From the NCBI GenBank assembly GCA_035041965.1, contig JAPYMA010003033.1:1-64000 (forward strand): a stretch of 64,000 nucleotides of DNA. Direction: 5' to 3'. Within the stretch, counting starts at the first letter, position 1. Each line of letters starts with the position of its first letter. Below, piece after piece: positions 38,112 through 51,404 of the stretch. A program made the translations under genes and the position numbers. The notes beneath the pieces were generated by a model. It saw only the letters and a program-made list of their open reading frames with translations, was not told the origin of the DNA and searched no databases. Source of the DNA: Anisakis pegreffii. Lineage: Eukaryota; Nematoda; Chromadorea; Rhabditida; Anisakidae.

Positions 38112-39178
38112 GTGATTTGTTCTGCGTTCCTTAACGCTCCTCCAATGAGAGCAGAGCAGGAGATCCATCCGTCTGAATACATCCAACCCAATTTCTCAAT
38201 TTTCACTGCAATTTTCACTCAATCTAACGTTCATCGTTCTTTTAATATTTGATTTGTTTATGTGTGTTTTCCGTTGTACTTCAACTCTTCTATAACTCAA
38301 CAGTTAAATAGTGCACGTTTTTCTCTAATATCAACCTTATTTCTTACTTATCGTTAGCTCAACGCTCACAATCAGCAGCACTTCAACGAAACATTTTACA
38401 AGTCAATAAACACATTACGAATGCATCAAATCACTTGTACACTTATCCACTCATTCACAATATTTCTTTTGATCATTAACGTTTAATTCATAAGATTTTT
38501 GAAATATTTTTCTTCGAGCAGTGCTCCTTTTCCTTTATTCTTAAGAATTTCTGCCGGTTTAATTGAATCAACTTTCCTGGCTTATTTGACATTCACGTTC
38601 AAGTTTGATTGATTTGACACGGAATAGATCACTTGATGGATTAATTATCTAGGGAGGATTAGGAATGAGCTTGCAATCCTTCTCAGCCATTCCGGATTGT
38701 TCCAGTCATTTTGGAGGACCTGAAAGAGCTGTAAAACATTTTGAAAGTCGGCCTCGCTTTCGGATTTGTTCTTAGGGAAAGTATTTGATCTTTATGATCA
38801 AAATGCTCTCATCCTTTGCAATCAATCTGGCTGTTTTTGTTTCGCGTCAAATATGCTCGTATGTAAGATCCAGTGACGGATGAGTCCAAATATCTCTTGA
38901 GAGTAGTGAAAGCCAAAATGCAAACGATAATAAAGCGATGGTCACCATGAACTCTCCTGGTTACTGACAATGAGCAGTTCGCATTCAGTACTTCAGAAGG
39001 TACTGGAAACGTACTCCGTCTAGCATGATAATTTTTGCAAGATCCATAGAATTCAAAAAATGAACTGCGAACATTCATTAAAATATCCATATGGCTCTAA
39101 CATCTCACTGTTCAATATATATGACAAAATGTTGAACGTTCATAATCCACAGTAACTTTCTTCATAAATGATAGCTGA

Positions 39179-39457
39179 ATGCTTACAAAAGTCAGTGTCA
39201 AAACAATTTGGTTCAGTGCAAGCGAAAGGTGTACTATCTGTGGAGGCGCCCGGCAGGAATTATTTTCGATCTTGCTTGATTTCAATGCAAACCTGTACAT
39301 GTCATTTGAGTGTGTTTATAAATTAGTTGATAAGCAGAATAAAGACGAATTTATCGTTTGTAAAAAGAAAATATATCGCTTGGCATTTTCAGGAGTGATC
39401 ATTAGTTCATCCTTAGGAGCGTTCATCCACATCCACATTTGGGATTATTCAATTTAG
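39179..39457 (+). CDS. Hypothetical protein or exon with a CxxC motif
   Basis: A 92-codon frame with ATG start. The central part SERCTICGGARQELFSILLD is protein-like and could bind a metal (C-x2-C, with two further cysteines downstream). The tail SLGAFIHIHIWDYSI is hydrophobic. A minus-strand frame (39112-39300) overlaps it. It may be another exon of the candidate gene to its left. Confidence 0.28.
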   Translation: MLTKVSVKTIWFSASERCTICGGARQELFSILLDFNANLYMSFECVYKLVDKQNKDEFIVCKKKIYRLAFSGVIISSSLGAFIHIHIWDYSI

Positions 39458-41301
39458 GAGTGTTGTGTGCCATTTCGGAGAAATGATGTCGATATTTTGG
39501 GAGTGTTCATCCCCTGTTGTGTTGAAGAAGACTGAGGACATCGGCTCTTCTTTCATGACAATCTCACCTTTTTTTTGGATTGGTCTGAAACGATTTCGCT
39601 GGCGCCATAATGTCAAGCACCTGCCCATCAAATTTAGTCGCGTTTTTTTGCCACATACTATCCATGTATGCATACGGTAATTCACATTCACATTTCCATT
39701 AGCAAATAATCATGTCAAATATCTTTTCTCTCATGCAAAAGTCAACGGAACCTTCACAAGACTTGTCAGCTCAGTTTTCAAGGCGAATTCTGACTGAATG
39801 GCTGTAACTACAATAGAACATACACTATAATGAAAACTTCATCTTCGACTGTTTTGGGTACGGAATCGACTTCGGTCTCTTTTGACCGTAGGTCGCAGGG
39901 TGAACGTCCGTCCGTCCGTTCATCGTGCAATTTAAGTGTAAGGTAATTGCAATCTACAAATAAGTTCGACTAAAGTGGAGGCCTTGATCCCCTCTCAAAA
40001 CCGCTATTATATTTGTTAACTATCGGCAGTGTTTCGATTCAGATCCCTACTGTGAAATGAATGTTTCGCAATATCCACCTATTACAGTAGTTTCTTTGTT
40101 TCATCGGTTCATCTTCGCAACAAAACAGTTCACATTCGCCATTGTCAAGTTTGAAAGTTGCTGTACGAACAAAAGAAGAAAAAAACTTACCGGAACAATG
40201 AGAAGTTTTTGATGCAAACAATAAAAAGTATCGTGAATTATTGCTCTTCCTGTCTTCACTCTTCTATCACAGGAGTGTATCACATCAATTCAGTTGATTT
40301 TTTTAAAAACTAACAGCAACAAACCATTAGATTAAAACTTCTCAACGATCCACTGAATTCCCTTTGTTTAGAGTTGATTATTCGTTCTCATCATCGATCC
40401 ATACCTCGTCTTGTACTCTTCAGATAGTCACAGTTCGTTTCGAACACATTTCAGTCGCTTTATAAAACCTAAGAGATCCATCCAGATCACAGAATTCTCT
40501 ATTGTTTCTCTTTTCGATATTGCCGCATCGTTCGAATATTTCCATTTTGTCAACTTGCATTCGACTTGAACCTCTTACAATCACCTCAACTCTTCGTAAT
40601 TCCTTTATCACAATGACAAAACCGAACAACCAACCAACCAACCGGATATAAGAATTTAACGTAAGAAGTGATTTGATGTAATGTAATGCGATGTAATGTA
40701 ACCGAATCGGTGAACTTTAGCAATGTTATTGAGAGATGAAGAAAGGTTTTGTCTTGTGATTATAATGTTGTGCAAACTTTCGTATTGTTATCAGCTTTTT
40801 GGATGCTCTTATCGATACATCAACTGACGTGATCTTATTGCACTTATCGTTTTGTTATCTTATCGCTTGCTTTTCATTTCTTCCTTTAATCAGCTTTCAT
40901 TATAAACTTTTATTTCGCATACAAAATTCGCACAGCACAACGCAGAAAAATGTTTTGCTACATTGATCATCTGCATGAATGCATATGATCGTGGAAATAA
41001 TTTCTTTAGTAGCTTGAAGAGATGTCCAAAAGAAAATTAGATCAGCCGACTTTTCGACTGATAAGTCTCACCTGCTTAGTGATATGACAACCGTAAATTC
41101 TAACAGTAGCACACTGAAATTTGTGTGATGCAATGATGCGCAAGGGTCCCGGTAAACATACTTTATAAGGTGTTTCTAGAGCTGTTAGCTGAAACAAAGT
41201 GATGCCACCTTGTAGCAGTGTTTGAAATTAGACAACAGGAAACCTTATGCAGCATCTAAGCAGCATTCAAACGTTGAAATTGAATACTTTTCTCCTCGGA
41301 G
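39458..41301. other. Stretch without a supported gene
   Basis: Short open frames on both strands (39465-39680 +, 39449-39691 -, 40420-40641 -) overlap or lack splice context. CCGTCCGTCCGTTC near 39906 is a four-base tandem run. Confidence 0.4.
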
Positions 41302-42147
41302 CAGTACTTCTCACGTTCGGGTGCTCCATTACCCCTTTTGGTGATCTGGCAGGTCGCCGTTACTCACCTTCCCCTTCCTCCTATTAAATATGGAAACTTC
41401 ACATGTTACGTTTAGATGACCGTTGTGTTCAATCTTATTAGCACGTCCATGATGGTAATCGACATCGCTGAGCCTTCTCTTAGACCGTTCAGTTACTTAG
41501 TATTGCAATCGATTATGATTGCATGAAAAGCTATTGTCTATGACACGCTCATGCACTTCAAACTGATTTTGATGAATTCTCATTCTTTTCGGACGTGTTG
41601 TATTCGCTCTCATCGCTATCACATGCGAATACCGTTCTATTGATTAGTTTTTCTCGTTCACTTCATTTCATTTAACTTCACCGTTCAAATAAACTTCTCA
41701 TTCTGTAGTATATACTATTTACTGGATACGTTAACAACCGAAATCAACAATACAGCAATCGAATTCAATTGCTCAACAACGTTCGACAGTCAAGTGAATA
41801 ATTATAGAGTGTGTTTGATAGAATGAGAATTTGATTTTCATTATTCAGTGAAATGAATGAGAAATTAGCAGAAGAGAACAGTTTTGGTGATAAAAGCTAT
41901 GAGAGCGATTGTAACAGCAAGGAAAAGAATGAAAACCCATGTTAGAACAACATTTAAAGACAAATAGATGTAATTTCAATGTTGCCATCAGCTAACCGCA
42001 TTTACATATCTGAGATGAATAACACCATCACAATGGCGTTCTATCTAACATGACTACACTGAATACTACTTTCCCGACCACTCCATTACCCTCTAACAGC
42101 TCCAAATTACCCAAGATGGGTAATTTCAACCCATGTGAGAACCACTG
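41302..42147. mobile_element. Non-autonomous hAT-type element, about 850 bp
   Basis: The left end is CAGTACTTCTCACGTTCGG and the right end, read from the other strand, CAGTGGTTCTCACATGGG, so both start CAGTR(C/G)TTCTCAC. The flanking octamers are CCTCGGAG (41294-41301) and CCTTAGAG (42148-42155), differing by two transitions, as expected for an aged 8-bp hAT target duplication. The right two thirds correspond in inverse orientation to 9909-10560; the left end resembles 57602 onward (TCGGGTGCTCCATTAC, GTCTGGCAGG). No transposase frame remains. Confidence 0.83.
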
Positions 42148-42978
42148 CCTTAGAGAAATCAAAGGAAAAAAATTCGAAATATAAATAAATCTTGGAATAG
42201 TCATAGACTTGGGCTGATGAATTGCAGTTCAGAGCTCAGTTTGGAGTTTGGTTGCAGATACACCTGAATCTGCAACCAAATTCCAAGTTGAGCTCTTGCT
42301 TAAGCATATCTGAGAATCCACTGCAGTCCTAAGATATCGTTTCAAAGCGCCAATTTTGCATGAACTTCGTGACATCTCCGATCAAAACTCGATGCTTCAG
42401 GCAACCATCGATGCCAGATCACACGCGAACCAGTTGCAAGTAATTTATCTGTGAATCGTTTCCAATTCATCAGTGTTTCTTTCAAAAGATGAATAATTTG
42501 TCACAAATGGAAATTATGAATTCATCTGACAATTAGACCAAAAATGATTCTCTTCGGGGGAAAAACTGATGAGCGTTTGGATGACAATGATGGAAATTGG
42601 TTCCAACAAGTGAAGTGGATGAGATTAATCTGCATAAAGAGATTAGAATTCATTTGACTCAGTGTGAAGAGGAAGGATTCTCTTCAATCGTTATCACTAT
42701 GAAATGAGGCGTATCAAATTCGATGGCGCCGCCGCTTCGGAAGATTATGCGACGTCTTAAGTGACCTGGCAGATCGTTAATGATTTGCTCAGATTGTGCT
42801 GAGTGATTAAGAGATTATGCATGCATTTTATCTGCTCAACTTTCAATGATTCATTCCTCGTCGTATTTAAACGAATCTCTGACAGGCCAAGCTATTGCCA
42901 CTTTGAAACATAACTTTCATGTTGGTTTGCTGGATGCACAAGACAGAATTCTTGTTTAATAAGGCCATTTCAGTACAG

Positions 42979-44048
42979 TGGTTCTTCTTCGATTGAATGC
43001 GAAGTTGCGAAGGCGATGCCACAGTACTGCATGTGCGCCTTGCTCCACTCCCTTGAACAACTACTTCGTTGGCCCGATGTTTTTGTAATTTTCATCAGAA
43101 GAAAGCAACTATTGATTTCGATTACTTTTTGACAACGATAGAGGGCTCGTAAACCAGCTGAACGAACACGAGCCGAGCCAAGGCAGTTCGGGTCAGTGAG
43201 CCGACAAAAACAGTAAGAAACGGTAAAAATTCCGCGAAACCCCATAACAAGTTATTGATGAATTTGATGCGTCGCATGATATCAGCTGAGATATTCACGT
43301 GATACGGTCAATCCTTCTCTTTTATCTCGTGCAATGGATTTTTCTCCTTTTGACCTCAAGTTAACATTTCCAGATGACAGATGCTTGAATGTAAATTCAA
43401 GCGAGTGTGTCAAAAAATACATACAGTTAATCGACCAGTTATGACGACATTTGAGACCGGAAGTCTCCTCAGATGTCAAATTTAGTCATGTCATAAGTTT
43501 GACCGCAGTCATGAACCCCTACGAAACATTCACGTTTCAATGTTAAGCATGAGTAGGCGTGTGTTCTCATGGAATCGCTCTCATATAATAGTCTTCAGAT
43601 GAAAATTTGACGTTTTCAAGTGTATTCGATCATTGCATATTCAATATAGATTCAATGAGCCTTTAATGGAACTCGTATAACATCAAAATTGTTTGGAATT
43701 GTGAATCATTAGAAAACTGGTGAGTTTATTTTGTTTGAGTGCCTCTCTGATCCAAATATAGAGTTAATTCTCCATTTCATAAACTATTTTCGTTGTTTAT
43801 TCAGTACGATTGCCTCCACGGAGTACGAGTTTTTAAAACTTTCAGAACGCTTTTGGACCCTAATAATATTAGTAAAAATGGACTTCGGCAGATCGAGATC
43901 AATTGAGATTACCGGAACGTTTCATTTTCAATTGCAGACCGGTGACATTTCTGAATCCATTTGGTTCATATGGACATGGCGATGTTTTTATTTTGACTGC
44001 CACAGTATCAGAGACGAGGCCGCTATGAGCAACGCTAAAAAATTGTAG
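42979..44048 (+). CDS. Candidate 3' exons of an unrecognised protein
   Basis: Exons 42979-43084, 43142-43212 and 43805-44048 join in phase (entry phase 2, then 0, then 2) to a TAG at 44048. Sites are CAGTACAG acceptor, TTT/GTAATT donor, ACGATAG acceptor, ACA/GTAAGA donor, TTTATTCAG acceptor. The two first exons are markedly GC-richer than the 57-bp intron between them, which supports the splice. Exon 1 has a Cys cluster (QYCMCALLHSLEQLLRWPDV), exon 2 is basic (RARKPAERTRAEPRQFGSVS), and exon 3 is longer and aromatic (ISESIWFIWTWRCFYFDC). A 91-codon frame on the opposite strand over 42970-43245 is the main rival. The 5' end is missing; it may continue from the exons at 35922-38111, whose exit phase does not contradict this. 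Confidence 0.38.
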
Positions 44049-44649
44049 TGCAAAGTGAGCAAAATGTTCAGATCAGAACACATCTTCATTACGGAGTCGT
44101 GCATGTAATGAAGTTATTTCAAATTGATGAAACTCTAGGATATCAGTATGACAATAGTGGGAATAATAAATAGCAATATGTCTCATTGAAACGTATACTA
44201 ATTGTGGATATCATTGTCGTTGAAATATGTGCTAACAGTATCTATTAACTCAGTTTAAACGGCTGACAACTCAGTGCTATTTTGTTGAAACAGTTCTTTT
44301 GAGTGAGATTCCCGTGTTGATCGCTTAGGATAAAAATTTTAATGGAATATTCCACCGTGAGTATGGATGGCCCTTCGTAAGTCCAGCGGTCGGCATAAGT
44401 CGGCGATTACCAATATGTAATGTGCATGGTAGCAATGTGAAAAAAGGTGTGCATAAGAAGGAATAAGGTGATTAACAAATGTGGATGCTTTTTTGCATTG
44501 ATGAGTAGTTAGTTTTGGTTGTATGCAAGTGGCATAGCTGAACGAAGGAAGGCTTGCTTGTGCGATCACGCTTGCATGCTTCTGTTTGATGATCGAAATG
44601 AATCACAGAGTGAAACTGCAATTGAGCTGACCGCTGAAGACTAGTCAAA

Positions 44650-44922
44650 TTGACGAGCGATTATAATGATGGCGATGCCATCCACAGTCTCGATCCACAA
44701 CTAGTTCGATCCAGATTTTCGTTGTCGTTCCTTTTGAGACGATTTAACCTTCTAAAATATACTTCTTCGATTCCGCAAAACGCTATTCACAATGCAAATT
44801 TTGCGAATTTTCCCCTAATATACAGATCTGACTATGTTTGTGCAATCATTTTTATATATTATTCATGGAACAGTCAAGGAATCATTTTGGTTTATTTGAA
44901 GTATCAAATAGAAAATGTTTAA
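44650..44922 (+). CDS. Hypothetical ORF
   Basis: Open from an upstream stop through SDYNDGDAIHSLDPQLVRSR to TAA-type end at 44922. The first half looks coding; the second half is hydrophobic and AT-rich and could be intron read-through. No ATG fits the start well, so if real it is an exon. Confidence 0.22.
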   Translation: MTSDYNDGDAIHSLDPQLVRSRFSLSFLLRRFNLLKYTSSIPQNAIHNANFANFPLIYRSDYVCAIIFIYYSWNSQGIILVYLKYQIENV

Positions 44923-45658
44923 TTTCACCAAATTTAAGTTCCGTGATGTTTCATTAACTTTTCTTGATTTCAACACAAATTCGAATTCATTGCCCAATTG
45001 TAATTGTTTTTGATCCAGTGATGTGAAAAATGCTCTCCAAATATTACATTTCGAATAAAAATAAAGTGAGATCTTCTATACAATCATGTTAGACTACTGT
45101 AAAATAGTCAATCACTTCATTGCCACTCATTGAGCACAACCTATACACATCATTCGCGATAATCCAAACTAAGGTCAAATATACGTCAAATAACCTCAGA
45201 GGTAAAACTGTCTCCTTAATGATGTGTCATGTTAATGAATTAAGTATCTAGCGTACACTTTCATGCTCTCAGGTTATTTCACCCATAATTTACTCCATTT
45301 AAATAGATTCTTATCGAGTTGTCTACTATGCGTTTGAGTTGATTTAGCAAATAAGCCGGTGTTTACATTGGAATTTCAGTTCGAATGCAACAATTATTAC
45401 ATTATCGTTTTCTTGTTGTTGTAGTTGAATATATTATTAATATGACTAATTCTATCAATATTGGTTTAATGTCAAAGTATTGTCAACGTTTTATTTTCAA
45501 TATCACTATTCGAGTATTATTGTTATCAGCATTATTTTCAGTCGTATTGTAACCTTTTTATTGATAATTTTAATCCATTTATTATTGTGAAACTTTCCGT
45601 AACTCTCTGGTCTGTCAACAAATCCTTTCACACAATACTAAATGATGATGAATCGATG

Positions 45659-46045
45659 TTATGGTGCTGATTCAGCATTGAAAAGTTTCGAAATTTCATC
45701 GTATATTCCTTCTCGCAAGTAACACCAATCGATCATCGACCGTCTAAAGTTGAATTTTCGCGCAATAAAATTCTCTTTGCTGTGTAAATAATCCATCCTT
45801 ATCACCAAAATTTTTCTTATCTTTGAAATCGTATCGTTAATATTATCAGAACTTCTCAATACCGTTAATAACTGAAATGATCCGATTTCCAAGTTAAGTA
45901 GTGTCCAATACCTTTCAATGTCATCACAAATATACAAATAAGTGAATGTAAGCTGTGATTTCAATGAAGCCTTTAGTTGTATTCCTTCAGTATTATCTAT
46001 AATCCGAATGGCCCATAAACATCGGAGTTGTGATAAAGCCTTCAT
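45659..46045 (-). CDS. Hypothetical single-exon protein, 128 residues
   Basis: ATG 46045 to TGA 45659 (starts MKALSQLRCLWAIRIID). It is long for this AT content, and its reverse strand has no comparable frame. Charged and helical-looking, with basic C-terminal part (HSKENFIARKFNFRRSMID) and acidic end. No signal peptide or clear membrane segment. A GATAG acceptor lies 15 bases upstream of the ATG, so it might instead be a terminal exon. No family recognised. Confidence 0.42.
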   Translation of the reverse strand: MKALSQLRCLWAIRIIDNTEGIQLKASLKSQLTFTYLYICDDIERYWTLLNLEIGSFQLLTVLRSSDNINDTISKIRKILVIRMDYLHSKENFIARKFNFRRSMIDWCYLREGIYDEISKLFNAESAP

Positions 46046-48771
46046 TATGATGTTATCGTCCTATCAGTTACCATATTTTACTAGAATATCAAATACATTT
46101 CATTATTGTTGAATGAGTCTCAACAGTGATGTATGATGCTCTTAACTGTTGTGAGGTATTCTGATTCTGAATTAGTGATACATTGGAATCATAACCAAAC
46201 CATATGGCATCATTAATATGCTCGTAACGAAAAGATCAAAGAGAGAACGAATGCTGACTATGAGATGATTAAAGCCTGAAAAATTCGTTATAAGTCATTT
46301 GAAGCCAATGAATTGAGATGAGAATCACAAAGAAAATAGGTGGTATTCAAGAAATGCAGTTAATCATTTTAACCATCTAATTATCGTTTTGTCTTAAAAC
46401 GGAAATTTCTTTCTGTCATTCTCTTTTGGATAATTGTTCTACCTTATTCGGTTGATCGTGCTTTCATTATAATCCTCTTTTTATGAAAATTTTCCAGCCT
46501 CTGCGGGAGGATGTTTTGTCAACCGAACACATTTTTAGGGCATCTCAGTTATGAACCGATCTCATCTCGGGTTTGAAACTAAATTTCTGGAAGTATTTTC
46601 GTTGTCTTATCTGAAATTCCTCTCGACTTCGTATCTGAAATTCCTCTCCAAAATTCCCATACTTTAACATCGCAGAACACATCTCCAATTACAATACTCA
46701 TTCCGATTCCTCCACATCTTCCACTTCACACTGATTGCGTTCAGTTTTCTGTTCCATCGAACTTCTTGCTGTGTAAGACTAAACTCTTAACCACAGAAAA
46801 ACCAAAGAATTAAAACTTTGATTGATCACGCAACAGCAGCAGCATCAGCACTAAGGTACTGATCATATATGCTCTCCTTTGATCGCAGCGATTGATGTAA
46901 TGCTGAAGTGACACACACGGACGGCACTGTATCGCCTAAGCTAACATAAAACTCGCTATTCACAGCTTTCAATCAAAAGCAAAAATTCAAAAGATTTTTG
47001 CTATTCAACGCTAAAAATACTAATCATCAGCCGCCCGCAAATAATTTCCATATGAAAGAATACCAATAAATACACGGTGAGTGCACGATAACTATGCATG
47101 CACATGCATTCTATTGCATGTACATTATTGATATGAATGAACGAATAAATGATTGAAATATCAAAACGCTTTCAATATATTCCATTGATAGTCGCGCGTT
47201 CACTTTTGTACATTGCGATCACACAAAGAATATTGTGTGAATAAGGATAAAATTTGCTATAATATTAGTAATAATAACAGTAAGAATAATGATAATATTT
47301 GAATATGATTATTATTAATGTTATTATAATGATTATAATCACAATTAAAATGACATTCAAACGCTATAAACGGTCAAGAATGCAGAGGATTTTTTTGTCG
47401 TGATTTTATTGCTGAAGATTCCTTCAGAAAATTTTTATTATTGTCCAATGACGGCACAAAAAATAGCGTAATATCTTAATGCCGATTGGTACAGTAATGC
47501 CATAATACGCGGCGTATCAGAGCTGCCTGCTCTCAATTGAATGACATACGAGATTTATCCCGTGAATAAAACCCGCAATTCATTCAGAAATCAAAACAAC
47601 CACTTTGTAAGCAAACCGTAGCACAGATGAATTTTTATTTCGATCAACAGAACGATTAACCATTTAGTAGTTCTTCAAATTGAATACAAATGAATCGCTA
47701 ACAACCTTCTGAATCGACTCGCAACCAGGAGGTCTGTCAACTGACTGCGTTCAGTTTTCTATCGAATACAGCACATAAATCATCGCAGCTGATTCTCAAT
47801 CAATAAATCTTAATCTTCTTATCTTTATTTTTGAGACAGCAAACTGAAAATTAAAATTTCACTGATTGTGAGTAAAAATTGAACTGAAAACAATTTTTCA
47901 CATCATGACGATAATGAACTAACTATAAGTGGTAAATGTTTATGGCGATACAATCGCAAAGCGAAAGACGATAATGATTATTCCTTAAATGGTATTCCTT
48001 AAGATAGAAACGGAAGATTTTACTGTTTACAGCGCTCTTTGTTATATTCACCACCGTCACCATAAAATCCACATTCTCATCATGGGAGTATATCGATGAT
48101 TTGCTCTCTTTTCTCATTGAAAGTGGTCAGTTGTTTGAGTTTGGCCTATATTTTTTGCTCATTTCACACTTACACGTACTGACAATGAGAAACATCAACG
48201 AACACGACGACGCCAGCACAGAAATGAATAAATTAACGCAAATAGTTAATAAAGAAGACTCTTTGAAATTCTTTCAGAAGACTGCTTAACTAGACTGCTG
48301 AGAATTCAGTCGTTCTTTGTCTTTACACTGAAAAAAACACCATTTTATGATAGTTTCCTTATTCGGCTTGGCTTTACGAGTGATGAGTTCTTCGAATGTG
48401 CCAGCAACGATGGATGCGAAAGGAAATTATGAGGGTGATGATAATGGAAGTGATGATGACTGAAGATCATGGCTGTTGTTTGGTTGGCATTCCTCAGTAT
48501 TTTTGTACTTTTGTACTGCTTAGAGCAGTCAGTAGCGCAATACTGCTTGGTTGTGTGATGTGCTACTGACATGTTGAAATCAGAAGTTAAGAAAGAGAGA
48601 AGGCATTATAATAATATAACAACAAAGAATTTGACGGCTTTTTGCTGTTTTGCTTGTGGATGAGATCGTAAGTGAATGAGGGAATGAATGAATGATTTGT
48701 GCCGATATATGTAAATGTTAACCAATAATGGTGTCTTACTTTCCAATCCGCGTTCTATATTCCTCACATAG
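46046..48771. other. Stretch without a supported gene
   Basis: AT-rich, with low-complexity AATAAT runs near 47260-47350. Two short related blocks, around 46735-46770 and 47740-47775, share TGCGTTCAGTTTTCT and neighbouring bases. Confidence 0.45.
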
Positions 48772-48848
48772 CACCAACAGCAGCAGCAGCAGATCCGAAC
48801 GAATTGATTCACCGAACTGTACACAGACAGTCTTACTTCCATTTGTGA
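48772..48848 (+). CDS. Candidate terminal exon
   Basis: After TATTCCTCACATAG the phase-1 frame reads PTAAAADPNELIHRTVHRQS and ends YFHL-stop at 48848. The acceptor is pyrimidine-rich and the codons look coding, but two other frames (one poly-Gln, one poly-Ser) are also open across the CAG run, and no upstream exon was paired with it. Confidence 0.22.
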
Positions 48849-51404
48849 CTTCCATTCAGCCATACATTTCTTTAATCCTCATATATCGATCCTTATTCAC
48901 GTTCATCATTATTGATCACATTTTTTTGGCTGCCAAAGTTAGCAGAGTTTTTTCTAGCTGTCTTTGCAGTTGTTGATATGATCAGCCGAAAATCATTTGT
49001 ATATCAATTTGCTTGGGTTTTTTGACAGGTGCACGAAATTTCGCAACTTCTGGTATGCCTAAGAACTCAGCGATTGCTTTCTTGTTGCCTGAACCTTTGA
49101 AGTTAATTTCAAATCATTGCTGTCCGCCTAAATTGCTCGCCTCGATTACGGATTAGAATTGGCTGTAATAAGTAGGTGCAATTCAGATAATCACTGTTGC
49201 TTTGCTCATTAATGAAGGAATGTACGAACGAACGATGGAATGAAGGCTCCGTAGTGAAAGGCGATAAAAACTATTAGAAAATCACTTGTGATGTGGTTTT
49301 GTATACTACCCAATGGACATGTTAACGATAGCGATCAAAAACGGTTTTATGTTCGATCAACAAAAAATCAATCACTTGAACAGTTGCTGCTATGCAGCCA
49401 TATCTTTCAAACTTAAACGAAAACTTGTTCGGTGCTCGATGGTGCTTTGAGGTGATGATCAGATTGATCAATACGATAGATAGGTTGTTTTTCAAGATTC
49501 AACTTTTCTGGGAATCAATTACTTTCTCAAGCGGTTTACTTTGTTGTTGTGCGTTTTTCCATGTGAATGCTTCAGAATCTCTTGAGTTCTTCATGGAACT
49601 TGATCTCCTTGATTTGGTGATATCTTGATTTTTTATCCAAATATTAGGATCCATAAAAACGGTATTCTTGCCCATTTTTCGTGTTGTTGTCAAAAATGTT
49701 TGGTGGTAATAATAACGGTAGTTATATTGCTGATAATGTCGCATTCATTCCAGTTATTATCTGTCATAATTACCTGGATTACCTGGATTGGCCAGGCTAT
49801 CAAACGTTTATAACGTTGCTGGCCACAATGCTCGCGTTTCCGTGCACATTGTTTTAGCCTCAATTTACGCCACTCCGCTAGCTAGGCGAGCAGGCCAAGT
49901 GAACACAATCGAGTAATTAATTAGTTGCCGTGAATACTTTGCATAATTAATCGTAGCCAAATATCATTCCAGTAAGTAACCATAACTCTAATAAAATAAA
50001 TACTCTGCCAATCGCTCACAGTGATTGACAAAACAACCACTCGATGTCTAAGTAACAATATTATGTCATTATTATTATTATCTGTCATAATATCATATTA
50101 GTCTGTGCTATATGTTAAGAACTGACTCAGGTCAACTTGCATAGGGATGTCAACTGCAAATTTAATAAGTGCACTTGATTAGAGTGATTACCATGAATAC
50201 TTATGACTATAACAATACCAATTTCAACTTTCACATGAAGTCTCTAAATAAGTAAACTCATTATTTTATTTGTTTACTCATCGAAGTGTATCCGAGTCAT
50301 TGTTTATGCAAATAGCCGTAAAAGTGTTTGTGTGTGTTGTAAATGCATGACCTCGTTACACTGTTATTTATTTACAATCACCTTAACTGCTAATCTCACG
50401 TTTTGTTGCCCTCAAGTATTCTTCAGCACTTCAACAGTTCACTCAAATTGTTCGTGTTGTATCCCCCAGTGAATTTCTGATCAATTTGTTTGCTAATCAC
50501 CGTAATCTTGTGTAAATTCCCCCATCTTAAACCAATGAAGTTCCTTAGGAAAGCGATTGCCATAGCAAAGTAGTAACCGTGTTTACTCATCAATTGATTT
50601 CACAAAAATATTTCATGTGACCCATTTTATCAGAAAGTAGTTGTAGATCAGACCTCAGAGATCAGATTTTTTGAGTATCATGCAAGCACATTTCCAGGAT
50701 ATGGCGATTTTGATTGCTGAAACTTGTTTGCATTTGACTTAACTCCCAATCAACCTCAGAGCTGTCGAATATTCATTTTGAAGTTGATGAATTCAAAAGA
50801 TACAAAAGAATTCAATAGTTTTTTAAAGGAATAATTTAAAGGAATTCAATAATATACATTGAAGTTAATTCAATGAGTATAAATTGTCTTCAGATTAATA
50901 AGTTAGGAATATCTAGTATTGAGTGAAATATTTCGTTGATGATGTTTATTGATGCTATATTGATGGAGATGGTCAAAAAGATAAATCTTTATCTGTCATC
51001 AATCATAAGTGTGATCAGTCAGATTGAAGTGATAAATGTAATATGAATACACATCAAATATTGCTAAAGGAAAGACACGTGCCGATACAAACGAATAACG
51101 AATTCAATGAGTGCCATATCGCTAAAAGGCATTCTTCTTCACCGTCACTATCATATGATGAAACCTTTTCATTAGCATCATTTCCGATTCATCTAACTTT
51201 ACTCATATCTATTTATTTCACCGACAAGATTAAACTATATAAGGGTCTTTTATTGGTTCTCTCCTTCAAGGGTGCGTAGTATGTCACACGTATTTTTCCG
51301 ATGGAAAAGTTTCTTCGGAGAACAAAAATAGGATTGTCTGAGCGAATGGAACGTGAATGACAAGCCAGATGCTCTACTTACATTCAGAAAGTCTTCACTT
51401 TCAG
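48849..51404. other. Stretch without a confident gene
   Basis: Contains a 78-codon frame at 51043-51279 (+, MNTHQILLKERHVPIQTNNE) and another at 49392-49628 (+, MQPYLSNLNENLFGARWCFE). Either could be an exon of a gene continuing at 51405, but no consistent splice was found. The rest is AT-rich with short frames only. Confidence 0.35.

Noticed and set aside
44339..44569. Second NHA-like exon on the minus strand (VIADLCRPLDL)
   Set aside because: The resemblance to the antiporter's LVDLCRLPPL is about six residues with no surrounding similarity; judged chance.
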